Shown: positions 46,718 through 56,610 of the stretch, piece by piece | How the letters are laid out: every line of letters begins with the position of its first letter | Position numbering within the stretch: position 1 is the stretch's first letter | Assembly (NCBI RefSeq): GCF_010093535.1 | Contig: NW_022985162.1 | Coordinates: forward strand, 444,402 to 508,401 | DNA length: 64,000 nt | Direction of reading: 5' to 3' | Origin: Lindgomyces ingoldianus | Taxonomy: Eukaryota; Ascomycota; Dothideomycetes; Pleosporales; Lindgomycetaceae | Translations under genes and position numbers: made by a program | Notes under the pieces: generated by a model | The model's database searches: none | Told to the model about the DNA's origin: nothing | Seen by the model: only the letters and a program-made list of their open reading frames with translations

Positions 46718-47245
46718 TTACCTGCACCCCCACGGCCTTCCCGAAAGACATTGCGTAAGCAACGTCCCACCAATATTGACCTTTCTCTTCAACCCCGATA
46801 TCCATCCATTCCTCTCACAGGCATTGTAAATCTCGACAAAGGCGTCGTAGAAGAAGGAGAGGGAACCCGTTGCCGGTTTGGACCAACTAACATAACAACC
46901 ACGGTATCTGATATCTCGTGGAGAGTCAGGAATAGAGGCTCGATTGTTGCGGATAGCAAGCATGAATTTGCGACATTCGCCTTCCGAGGCTTGGTGCCAG
47001 CCATGGCATTCAACACTCTCGGTGTTGGCGTTGGGTTGGGGGCTTTTTCTGGAAATTTTGGTGGAAGTATTGAGAAGGGGGATTGAGGGAGGGAGGTTCG
47101 ATTCGTTGAGAAGCCAGTATTGGTTGTCTCCTGAGCCGCTTAGGATGAGGGTTAGGTTGGAGTCTGGGGGATTCGGAGTATCGTGGGGAATTGAGGTAGC
47201 GAGTGTAGCTGAGATGTAGAGGAGGGTTGCGAATATGTCCTTCAT
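46718..47245 (-). CDS. Secreted cysteine-containing protein
   Basis: Intronless, 175 residues from the ATG at 47245, chosen because it starts a signal peptide (MKDIFATLLYISATLATSIP); the frame is open 19 codons further upstream. N-glycosylation motifs (NLT, NES, NTS) precede a C-terminal domain with six cysteines, in ECHGWHQASEGEC, YRGCYVSW, NACERNGW and TQCLSGRPWGC, likely three disulfides. The conserved-looking KRKVNIGGTLLTQC block recalls a widespread family of fungal secreted proteins of unknown function. Converges on the RING gene. Confidence 0.72.
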   Translation of the reverse strand: MKDIFATLLYISATLATSIPHDTPNPPDSNLTLILSGSGDNQYWLLNESNLPPSIPLLNTSTKISRKSPQPNANTESVECHGWHQASEGECRKFMLAIRNNRASIPDSPRDIRYRGCYVSWSKPATGSLSFFYDAFVEIYNACERNGWISGLKRKVNIGGTLLTQCLSGRPWGCR

Positions 47246-47819
47246 GGTGTGGATATCTTGATCGAAAATCCGAGTGGGATATATCAAAGGAGAGTTGAAC
47301 ACGGTTGCTTGAGTGGATATAACTGTTCTGGTTGAGTAGTAGGGTCATGTATTCCATGGTCTATTGTTTTCGCATATACTAGATACTTGCCTGTTGGTTC
47401 TGTAGCATTACAAGCACTTCCCTGAAGGATGGAGAATATAAGGAAAGTGTACCCATGCCAAAGCTCGTTCTCGAATCATCTCAAGCCGTAGAAACAGCAC
47501 ATGTTTACTAATTATCTCATGGCAGCTCACTCAGATTGACGAATGGGAGCTCGGTATATGTTGTCTCACATAGGATAGTTATCCTAACAGTAACTAGGTG
47601 GACGTTTTCCAAGTAAATCATAGTACAGTCAGCTTAAACCTACAGTAACTCAAGGTTGCTCCTTCCTGCTATTCATCTTCTGTAGATTGAGGCTAACCTA
47701 GCTAAGAACCCATCGTTGGGGAACCTTCCTCAAACCCGCCAAAGAGCCTTGTTCTGGTGGGCAACCAACCAGCTCTTATCTCTATCCGTCTCCTGTCTTA
47801 GTGTTCTTCTTCAATTCAG
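47246..47819. other. Intergenic, AT-rich
   Basis: Promoter of the secreted protein and start of the decayed island; nothing recognised. Confidence 0.5.
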
Positions 47820-48212
47820 GGTACGTGTTTTTTTGGTCACGATCACGAAATCCCGGACACCCAAAGGAAATGGGAACGTCAACTTGCTAAGGACCCGTGT
47901 ATATGCCTCCCAGATATTGAAGACACAGGGGATCAACTGTATCAGAAGGATGCTGATCCTGCTATTATCCTTAATGCATGGATATGCGCTTGGTCCTTGA
48001 AGTGTACATGGGATAGAATCGCGAAGGAAGGCCATAAGTCTATGGGAGAAGAGAAGCAACTGAGATTAATCCTGGAGGAATGGGAGATCTTTGCTTCCTT
48101 CCGTATCCCACGCGTTGCGCTATGTGGCGAACTTCTGGAGATTGCATATGGGGTTGACGCAGGCACTTACCTAGTGTACTTTGACCGAGTGGCTATTACG
48201 GAAGATTTTTAA
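47820..48212 (+). pseudogene. Exon-like fragment of unknown domain, copy A
   Basis: An open frame with no suitable ATG, starting just after a polypyrimidine-CAG acceptor (47819) and ending at TAA 48212. It reads as ordinary protein (HEIPDTQRKWERQLAKDP, NAWICAWSLKCTWDRIAKEG, LEEWEIFASFRIPRVALCGE). I cannot name the domain. It may be the last exon of a gene whose upstream exons are decayed or not visible. A second diverged copy lies about 1.25 kb downstream, which argues it was once a real coding unit. Confidence 0.45.
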
Positions 48213-49230
48213 GGTGTTGGGAAAGTGGACCGTCCTCTGCAAGCAGCTCTGAAGCCGATTCCCTAGAGGAAGATCCTCACTTAGATTCTAGAGTAGAAGT
48301 GTAAGGGTGGGGGATATCGAAAGAATCTTATTTCCTCTAACTCATACGAAATTCATGTAGGAACACAGGAGCTAGCGTATATGTTGCGGTTGACTTAAAG
48401 TAGGAAAATAATCCGAATAGAGGCCAGAATTGATGAAGAGGCAGTGGTTCGCTGGCAGTGTACATTTGAGTATCGCAAATGGTGAATTTGACTTTTGTTA
48501 CGTGAGAGGTACCAACGTGAGATACGTCATGCCAACTGCATGGACCCATGCGTGGTTATTGAAGGCATGCTGTCCATTCGGCGGGGTTAGACCGACTTTG
48601 GTGTGTCGAACCAAAGCCTACATATAACTCAATCATAGTCAGCCCTGCAAGCCTATCGTTTGGTCTGGTTGGCTTGATTTGAAACGACTCTGTTCATTGG
48701 GTTTGGAGTGATGTTGATGAGGGAATTTAGAGAGGCAAGGGGAATTGATTGGACTACGGATCCGTATATGGGGAGCTGATGGACCCGATGATATGTGGGG
48801 AGCTGAGTTGATCGATGATCCAAGCCTTCTCATTGGGCGCTACGGTGCACTTGCGCCACCTCCACTGCTACTCGTAGATACCACACGGGTACCCTACCTC
48901 AGACGAGGGCCTCGATGCCCCAATTCACATCTCTGAGGCCCATTTATTATCTAAGTTGGCGTCTAGCTTTGATACGATTGTTCCACTACTTACCGTCACA
49001 ACATCTGACTTCCTATTTGGGTTAGTACGCCCATCACCTCAGGCTGCTATAGTCGCAGGGATAAGTAGTGTTAGGAAGGACTGTACCCAAGGGACGAAAA
49101 TGAAGTTTAATTAGCTAATCCAATTCGCCACCATGAGGAAAAGAGACTAAAGTAACACGTTGGGCTCATCAATTTTGCCAAGATACTAACACTACTTACA
49201 ACTGCGACCATAGGAGGCCCTGTCAGAGTG
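48213..49230. other. Decayed, gene-poor stretch
   Basis: One short open frame at 48745-48936 (GADGPDDMWGAELIDDPSLL) looks protein-like but has no partner. No gene called. Confidence 0.4.
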
Positions 49231-49234
49231 GACA

Positions 49235-49440
49235 GCATAATTGAAGGCAACTTGGAAGAGGGTTGCAGCAGAGGAACACTGCTTCATAGGAAAGGATGCT
49301 AGGCGCTTGAAGACCTGTATGGCTTTGGGAAGATCTTCCGGTCTTTCCTCATCTCGAGCCTGGTGCTACGAAGCGGATACCACTTTAAGTTTTTCCGACC
49401 GCATTTGGAAGGCTGATATTGGCGAAGCGATTAATTAAAG
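49235..49440 (+). pseudogene. Fragment of unknown domain, copy B (frameshifted)
   Basis: Reads KATWKRVAAEEHCFIGKDAR, matching KCTWDRIAKEGHKSMGEE of copy A, then shifts frame and continues KIFRSFLISSLVLRSG against EIFASFRIPRVALCGE. The frameshift between collinear matches marks it as a relic duplicate. Confidence 0.45.
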
Positions 49441-50321
49441 ATCCAGCGGAACGTGCGTCTTGTATATATAAGAAGGCCAAGGGAAAGCACTAAGTAGCCT
49501 AGAAACCTCCGAACATAGGGGAAATGCAGATCCAAGGATCTTTGAGGCGCTACGAATGGTGCGCCTGTCAGCAGCATATTGATATGGAAATAGAATGAAA
49601 TTGTCGAAAGAAAGCTGAGGAAACCATGACAAGAGAAACTGTTATGTCAACAGCATCCACCTTTCCCCCAGTGAAGTAGAAAACAATGTGTCCCGGAATA
49701 AGTTATAGTGGATCCGTTTCCAAAGCAGATAGCATCCTGATAATTATAAGCTTGTTCGACGTGATTTCTGACTTTGCGCAAGGCTGCTCCAGCTGTGTGC
49801 TAGCGGACCAGTGCCTTCGCTTCCATTCGTAATCTATGCGCCTTCTTACCGTCGATCAGTGGTGTCAAATGCTTAGTTTAGGTAATTTTCTACCACATTG
49901 ATATCTCCGTTTGTACAAGCTCAAGAAATGTCAAAGTAGACAGACGTATGGACAGTCCGACATGACCCAGCCCGAGCCGCACGGCCGGGGAAGCCCTGCC
50001 GGCGCAACACAACACGTCTGCCTACGCAGTCGCACCCCCTCAAGCTCAACGGCTATCAAACTCAGCCCATAGAAATGTGTGTGAATGGTGCCAACGCGGA
50101 GAACGCCGCATGCTGGTGAGCCAAACCTATGTGGGACTCTGCCCAGCTCCACCCGCTGTGATTCGATGGCAGCTAGGCCACTGGCTTAGCCCACTGGGTT
50201 GGCTGATCGCCGTTGCGAATACTGTACTTAAATCTACCGCGACCATTCCTCCCACATTCTAACAGCCTTCCGCATGCCTTGAAATATTACTGTGAATTTA
50301 CTGTTACCGGCTAGAGATGAT
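49441..50321. other. Intergenic
   Basis: No gene recognised before the patatin relic. Confidence 0.5.
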
Positions 50322-52159
50322 ATGGCCTTGGCACCCCATACTTCACCTGCCGGTGACGAACCGGTCAATTTGCTAGCGCTGGGTCAGTGAGAGGATTTGC
50401 TCTGAATATGAGGCTTGACTGATGCCATCTAGACGGTGGAGGCATTCGCGGGGTGTCGGAGTTGCTAATTCTTGACGAGATCATGCGTCGCGTTCAATGT
50501 GATTCAAACCTTGCTGAAATGCCACTACCGTGTGACTACTTCGACCTCATCGGGGGAACGAGTACGGGAGGGTAAGCCTTTCTGCCTTTCTGTTATGGAT
50601 TTAAGTTCAGCACACTCTATACTGACACATGTCCCATTAGCCTCATCGCGCTTATGCTCGGCCGATTACGGATGACAACGGACGAAGCGCTTCGAACCTA
50701 CAACTCCCTCGCACGTGCCATATTTTCAAAGGACAACAAAGAGCGGTTAGGCCAGGATGGTGCTTTTAAAGCCACTACGCTTCAGAACAAGGTGCAAGAG
50801 GTGGTTTCAAAGAAGGGACTAGGAGAGCTTATGCTGGATCCATCAAACGACTTGAGGAGGGGAAAGGCCTTTGTTTGTGCAGTACCTGCCAATAGCATGG
50901 CATATCCTCGACTTTTTAGGACCTATCCAGTCAGAGCACTTGCAAGTGCAAACTGTAGGATCTGGGAAGCAGCTCGTGCCACCACTGCGGCCCCTACATT
51001 TTTCAAGCATATTGCCATTGGCGGGAAGGTCAGACTAAAGAAGAGTTTATTGATGGCGGGCTTAGATGTAATAATCCGGAAATCCAGGTGTTAGAAGAGG
51101 CGCGAAACATTTTTGGCAATGACAGGTTAGTACGCTGTTTGATTAGCATCGGAACCGGCCATCCAGGGACAATCGGCTTAGCCAAGCCAGATGCCTTCCA
51201 GAAAGTTCTGCCTACAAAACTAATCAGCGTGCTCAAGGACATCGCTACTGACTGAGAGGAAACAGCGAACGGGTTGAGCGCAAGGTTCAAAGACCTTGAA
51301 AAGTTCTACTTCCGCTTTAACGTCGCTCATGGCGCTGAGGGTATCTCACTGGAAGAGTGGGATAAAATGGGAGAGCTGACAGAGCATACCAAAGCTTACA
51401 TGGCAGAGGTGTCGGTATCCAAGGCTATAGATGAGGTTGTGGATATGCTGTGCAACCCAAGAGAGGTTAGGGTAACGCTAGGGAGTGTTTGTCAGTTAGT
51501 GTAGTCTTAAATGTGTTCACTAAACTTCTAAGATTTTTTACAGGTGGTGTCCCACAAGTACTAAGCATGTCTCAGCCGGTTCAGATGCGGCCGAAACCGA
51601 GTCCTAGTCCAATATTTACTCCACGCTAACTAGCATGGCCAACCTGGCATCGACGTACAGGAATCAAGGGCGATGGAAGGAGGCTGAAGAGGTGTTTGTG
51701 AAAGTGAAGGACACGAGTTTGAGGGTGCTTGGGGCCGAGCATCCAGATACGCTGGCCAACACGGCTAACCTGGCATCAACGTATAGGGATCAAGGGCGAT
51801 GGAAGGAGGCTGAAGAGCTGTTTGTGAAAGTGAAGGACACGAATTTGAGGGTGCTTGGAGTCGAGCATCCAGACACTCTGACCACCATGGCGAACTTGGC
51901 ATCAACATACAGGAATCAAGGGCGATGGAAGGAAGCTGAATAGCTAGAAGTGCAAGTGAAGGACACGAGTTTGAGGGTGCTTGGGATCGAGCATCCAGAC
52001 ACACTGACCAGTATGAGCAATCTTGCATTTACGTTCAAAGCTCAAGGCCGTAACCACAAGGCTATTTCACTCATGGAACAATGCTGCCAGCTCCTTGAAC
52101 ACGTCCTAGGTTCTCAGCATCCATACACAGTATTATCGTTTAAAACTATAAATCAGTGA
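50322..52159 (+). pseudogene. Broken patatin-TPR gene (NLR-like, NB-ARC absent)
   Basis: Exons 50322-50382, 50433-50571 and 50641 onward encode an N-terminal patatin-like phospholipase: NLLALDGGGIRGVSELLILD (oxyanion loop), GTSTGG (catalytic Ser), then ANCRIWEAARATTAAPTFF. Breaks: a one-base frame change near 51040, after which FIDGGLRCNNPE carries the catalytic DGG; an in-frame TGA at 51253; and TAG at 51941 inside the TPRs. About 150 bp after the patatin end come tandem 42-residue TPR units, closing at 52159. In fungal NOD-like receptors an NB-ARC ATPase normally sits between patatin and TPR; here there is no room for it. Probably a dead immunity/heterokaryon-incompatibility-type gene; a patatin-TPR ancestor without NB-ARC is the alternative. 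Confidence 0.82.
51635..52130 (+). repeat. 126-bp TPR tandem repeats
   Basis: Units start at 51635, 51761, 51887 and 52013, exactly 126 bp (42 codons) apart. The first three are nearly identical at DNA level (LASTYRNQGRWKEAEE... HPDTL); the fourth is diverged. Confidence 0.92.
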
Positions 52160-54174
52160 AACTTAGAGAACAAAGAAGTTGGTACTTAAAAGATCATTTT
52201 CGGTATGCTATACGCTTAGGAGCGATATCTGGAGGTGCTTTAGGAAGTCTAGCAGTCGACATCGCCAATGCTAGCAGGGGACGGGAATATGTAAGCCTAG
52301 GTGTGATGTAGCGGAAGAGTGTTGTATTGATGCAGAGCCTCTAGGGGCAGCCATGATACATAGAGAGGCTTGTGTTTGCACCACATCCATAGTAGATAAG
52401 AGCTTAAAAATCCTAACTCTAATTATTGAATGCTTAACTACTTTTATTTTAAGCTAGCAATGATACAAGAGAGCGGTGTTATAATAGAAGAATTGGTGCG
52501 GAGTTAGAGCACGTCTAGCGTCTATTAATCAATGGGTCAACGAACCTAGTCTAGTTTTAAGTGAAAACTGCGTTATGGTTTAAATCACTACTGCAGGTAA
52601 TGCTGCTAATATCTTGATATAAATTATAGCGCGTAGCCATGCAACAAGTTGCTTAGAAGTCAAAGTACCTTCAACATATACTAGACACAGAGTTTTCCGC
52701 TACACAGTGGGGGGAGGGTTATTGCACAAGGAGAGCCTTCAGGCTTCCCTTGAGGCGCCTAACTTGATTAGGTAGTCGAACTTTATGTGGTTGAGAGGGG
52801 TACTGTTGCACTTAATCTAGACCAATATCTAGACGATGAACGGGCCCTAGAGCGCGTAGTATTCATGAGGAGTCATGGCGGTTGTGGTAAGTGCCAGATA
52901 CTCCATTGTATTAAATGAGGAGGGTCAGATCATTATACGCTCCCTCAGCTCTATTAGCCCTTTACATACCTCGCTTAACTAACTCCCACGCCTCCGTGAG
53001 AGCTCTCCTTAACACTATGACAAGCACAGTGAACAGAGCTGTTTTACGTCGAGCATACCTGCTTAGCAATGGACCTCTCGGAACAGCGAGGATTGATCAG
53101 TACGCAGACTCAGATAGGGCCTGTCTAAGCCAGTCCAAGCCGGTCGAATAGACAGCATGGAACCTTTCCTAATAGCGGACAGCCGCAGACGTTCAGGTTG
53201 TAATTGGTTCGGAATTCGCCCGAAGATAATCGCTTCAATTGAGTAACGAGGGAGAAACATAGACTCTCCTTTCCGAAAACGGAAATCAGGGGTTTGAAGT
53301 GCTCCATAGCTTGCGGAATGATATCCATGGCTTGTGGAAGTGATGCATGGAATGCGATGGCAATGTGGTTGAAATTATATTCATTGACGCAATTAGCAGC
53401 TGGGTCTTTCATGAGTGGTATAGGCAGGTGGATATCTATCGAGGGAGGCCGGTAAGGTGCCGACCATACCGTACGAGAGGCATATTGATTAGCACAACGC
53501 GATGCATCTAGCCAAAGTAAGTTCCGCCCACGCTGTTAGGCAACTGCACATGTACTGTTTTGAGAAAGAGGGAACGACCCTTTGTCTGCATATCAGTACG
53601 ATTAGATTAAATAGTGCCAACTTTAGAATTCAGTTACTCCATTTCCAAAAATAACGCAAATCTTGGCACCATTTTCATTCCTGCTTGCGTTTCTTACCGG
53701 CCTGGTGGTGCCGTCACTGTCGGTAATTTAGATAAACATCACTGTAAGAAGCTAAAAACATGAACACTACCTGAGATGTACTCTCCGCTCGAATCTCCAA
53801 CTATATTTCCCATCAAGTATCGATGGGAAGCATTAAAAGGAGAGCGAATCGTTTATTGTTCCCCGTCTCAGTAACACCTCGGCCATAGACAATCCTCCAG
53901 AGTGTCAGCTCTATAGGCGTCCAAAGGCTGGATGTCTATTACACAGGGTTATAACCGGAAATATCAAGATTCCGGTTCTAGAAGATATAAAAAAGGACAT
54001 AATTGCAGGTAGATGAAGAGCGAGGAGATAAGAGAGGAACAAGTGCTGTACATTGTAGTTGCAGTTTTGATCTGGACACCAACACCATGTGATGCAAGGA
54101 AGTCTATGTTTATGTCCTTGGGGATATCTTACACTTACCAAATATCATGATATACAAATAGTGAAGGCGGGGGC
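52160..54174. other. Gene-poor decayed region
   Basis: 2 kb, AT-rich at 52.2-52.7 kb, looking RIP-affected. A 95-codon minus-strand ATG frame (53412-53125, with NHIAIAFHASLPQAMDIIPQ) reads protein-like but lacks any recognisable partner; not called. Confidence 0.45.
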
Positions 54175-56100
54175 TTATATCAAAGCCTCGCCGCGGAACA
54201 TAGCATCTCGAACTTCTCTTACTACATCCGCTCTATCACCTGGCCCTACGAGCACAATGCCTCGTCCTCGTCGTCCCATTCTTCCTGTCCTGCCAAGTCG
54301 ATGGATGAAATCAATAGTAGTGTGCGGTACATCGTACAGTATAACATGTCTAACAGAGACGGTGTCGATGCCTCTTGAGCCAAGATCTGTGGTGACGATG
54401 ACTTTCGTATTGGGAAGATGTCGTTTACTAGGCGTAGCTTCAGACTTCGACACTTCCTTCCCCTTCTCCTCTCCCCGTCCCTCTTTCTTAAGCTTTTCTG
54501 TCCCCGTGAAGCTTGCTAGAGTCTTAGCCTGGCGGTTAGGATCCGTATCTCTGTGGAAAGCGAGGGCGTCGATACCCTTTTTAACGAGATATTGGGCCAC
54601 CTCTTCTGTTTCCTCTCGCTCGTTTACGAAAACAAGGATACGCTTCGTTTGGACTAACTCCTTACCCTCGGCAGGATCATAGTCGCCATTCGCTCTACCA
54701 ATCTGCCATATGGTGTCGGCGCACGCAAGCCTCTTGTTGCCGCGATAGGGATCTTTGTTCACATCCACAACCCCAAGTTGGACACGTCGAGGAATGGCGT
54801 GAAGGTTCGGGGTGACAAGACGGTTCATTTTAGGGTAGCGTTCGGCGAGATACTTGTCAAGATAGCGAGGAATCGTGGCGGAGCAAAGGACCAGCTGCTT
54901 AAGTGATGGGTTGCACTTCTCAAGGATTTCGGTGGTGCTAGGTTTAAAGGATCGGTCAAATAAGGAGTCGGCTTCATCGACGATAAGATGCGTGACACGG
55001 CTGAGAATGTTGGGATTGCTTTCAGCGATGCTTGCCAGTAAGGGAGGAGTACTAATAACAACATCGACTCCGCGTTCGTTGAAAAGTCGGTTCCGGATCA
55101 CAGTCGGAGTCATAGCAGCGGATACAGGCCCAGCTCTGAACTTGACAACATGAGAGAGGGACTTCGCAACCTGGCCGACTTGGGAAACGAGTTCGGCGGT
55201 TGGTACCAAGATGATGGCGCGAGGACGGGCTGAGTCGACGGCTTTGGTAAGTTCAGGTTCCTCTACGTCGAACAGATCGTTCCATTTCTCGGCCGCTTTC
55301 GCAGCAGCTTTTTTGGATTCTTCGACCGCCTCCTCCTCGGCATCGGCAACTTCCTCGCGTTTGATAGCGTCTATTGTTGGGAGAAGATATGCGAGGGTCT
55401 TGCCAGAGCCAGTCTCAGCTGCCAAGAGGAACGATTCTAGTCCGGTCTTTTGCAGTGGATTTCTCGTTCGCTTTCTGCTTTCCACCCCAAGGAGTGCGGG
55501 TATAGCAACACGTTGAGCTGGGGTAGGTGTACGGTATTCCAGACCTGGCAGCGCGTCTTTGATCGCGTCTTTTACGGCATCGCTCAGTGGAAGGCCCTCG
55601 AATGATTCTACCTGCTCGATCGTTCTCTTGATGTGCACTCTTGATCCCCAAGTCACTTCAGAGAGGGATCGTTGCATCTTTAACGCATGGTATGGCTCTG
55701 GACGGGACCTCCTCTTCCTCGACGGATCCGCGTTCCTTGCATTAGGAAACCTATCACCAGTGTTTCTAATCCTCGCCTGCTCTCTCTGAAGTTCAAGAAT
55801 TGGTGGCACTTTCGTCCGATTGAGGTAGGAGAACGGCTCTGGCTTCCTCCTAGCCGGCTTTCCGTCTGAAGAATGTGGTGGAGGTCGAGTGACGGTGTCA
55901 GATAGCACCATTCGAGAGGGTCTGAGCCTATCTCCTCGCGGCCGGGATCTCGGGGCAGATGCAGCATACCGAGCAGCTCGATCTTGCTGTAATTGGACGT
56001 ACAGGCGGGTTTGGTGATATGTGGGTTGCAGTCGTTGCGTGTTTCGTGCAAGGGCGCGGACTTCACAGAGAGGGCAGGAACGAAAGGGCTGACGAAGCAT
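54175..56100 (-). CDS. MRH4: Mitochondrial DEAD-box RNA helicase Mrh4
   Basis: Intronless, 641 residues. ATP-dependent RNA helicase needed for mitochondrial large ribosomal subunit assembly. An Arg-rich, acid-poor N-terminus (about 150 residues, many basic and Ser) fits a mitochondrial targeting sequence. Motifs in order: Q-like TPTPAQRVAIPALL, Walker A AETGSGKT, VPTAELVSQ (Ia), STPPLLAS (Ib), VDEADSLFD (II), SATIP (III), VFVNEREETEEVA (IV), TTDLGSRGID (V) and HRLGRTGRMGRRG (VI). The insertion between motifs I and Ia (acidic/Ala-rich) and the KEGRGEEKGKE insert before motif V are usual in fungal Mrh4. Divergent from BUD4. Confidence 0.94.
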   Translation of the reverse strand: MLRQPFRSCPLCEVRALARNTQRLQPTYHQTRLYVQLQQDRAARYAASAPRSRPRGDRLRPSRMVLSDTVTRPPPHSSDGKPARRKPEPFSYLNRTKVPPILELQREQARIRNTGDRFPNARNADPSRKRRSRPEPYHALKMQRSLSEVTWGSRVHIKRTIEQVESFEGLPLSDAVKDAIKDALPGLEYRTPTPAQRVAIPALLGVESRKRTRNPLQKTGLESFLLAAETGSGKTLAYLLPTIDAIKREEVADAEEEAVEESKKAAAKAAEKWNDLFDVEEPELTKAVDSARPRAIILVPTAELVSQVGQVAKSLSHVVKFRAGPVSAAMTPTVIRNRLFNERGVDVVISTPPLLASIAESNPNILSRVTHLIVDEADSLFDRSFKPSTTEILEKCNPSLKQLVLCSATIPRYLDKYLAERYPKMNRLVTPNLHAIPRRVQLGVVDVNKDPYRGNKRLACADTIWQIGRANGDYDPAEGKELVQTKRILVFVNEREETEEVAQYLVKKGIDALAFHRDTDPNRQAKTLASFTGTEKLKKEGRGEEKGKEVSKSEATPSKRHLPNTKVIVTTDLGSRGIDTVSVRHVILYDVPHTTIDFIHRLGRTGRMGRRGRGIVLVGPGDRADVVREVRDAMFRGEALI

Positions 56101-56610
56101 GATGGAAGATGCGAAGAAAGAAAGCTAGAAATACACTAACCACTGCATTTGCAATGAGTGAAAGGCTCACGGCTGTTGTACGGCTGCGAAGGATAACGAT
56201 CGCGATGGATGACGACTCGAAGTTTTGGCGAACTTTTTTATGCGCCACAGATCGACCGCTACGCCAATCAGCGGTGTGGCTGTGGCGGGCCGCTATCTTG
56301 GCCGCTGTGGTTGCTCTGGAGACAGCCAGACGAGCTCGTATCGGGTGTTTTGACTCGGCCACCAAATCAAGTCGCATACCACTCCCACTCCACCATCTTC
56401 TCCCTCACCTCTTCAACAAGTCAAGAGCGCCTGCGCTTCCCTTCGACATTCGCTTCTTCTTCCTGAGCATTTATTCAGCGCACATATATCCCATCTGCGC
56501 AAAGCCTCCTCGAGGGAGCTTTGCGGCCCCATCATTCGCAATCATTCCACGCCAGTGCAGATAAGGCAACTTGCATCGACAATCCCTCCCGCCAGCTCAC
56601 GTCGACGAGC
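56101..56610. other. Shared promoter of MRH4 and BUD4
   Basis: 510 bp between divergent starts. A 151-codon plus-strand ORF (56109-56564) lies in it; it has no domain and most likely represents leader/promoter sequence. Confidence 0.5.

Noticed and set aside
56109..56564. 151-codon plus-strand ORF in the MRH4/BUD4 promoter
   Set aside because: Upstream of the well-supported BUD4 start, without conserved content; probably leader.
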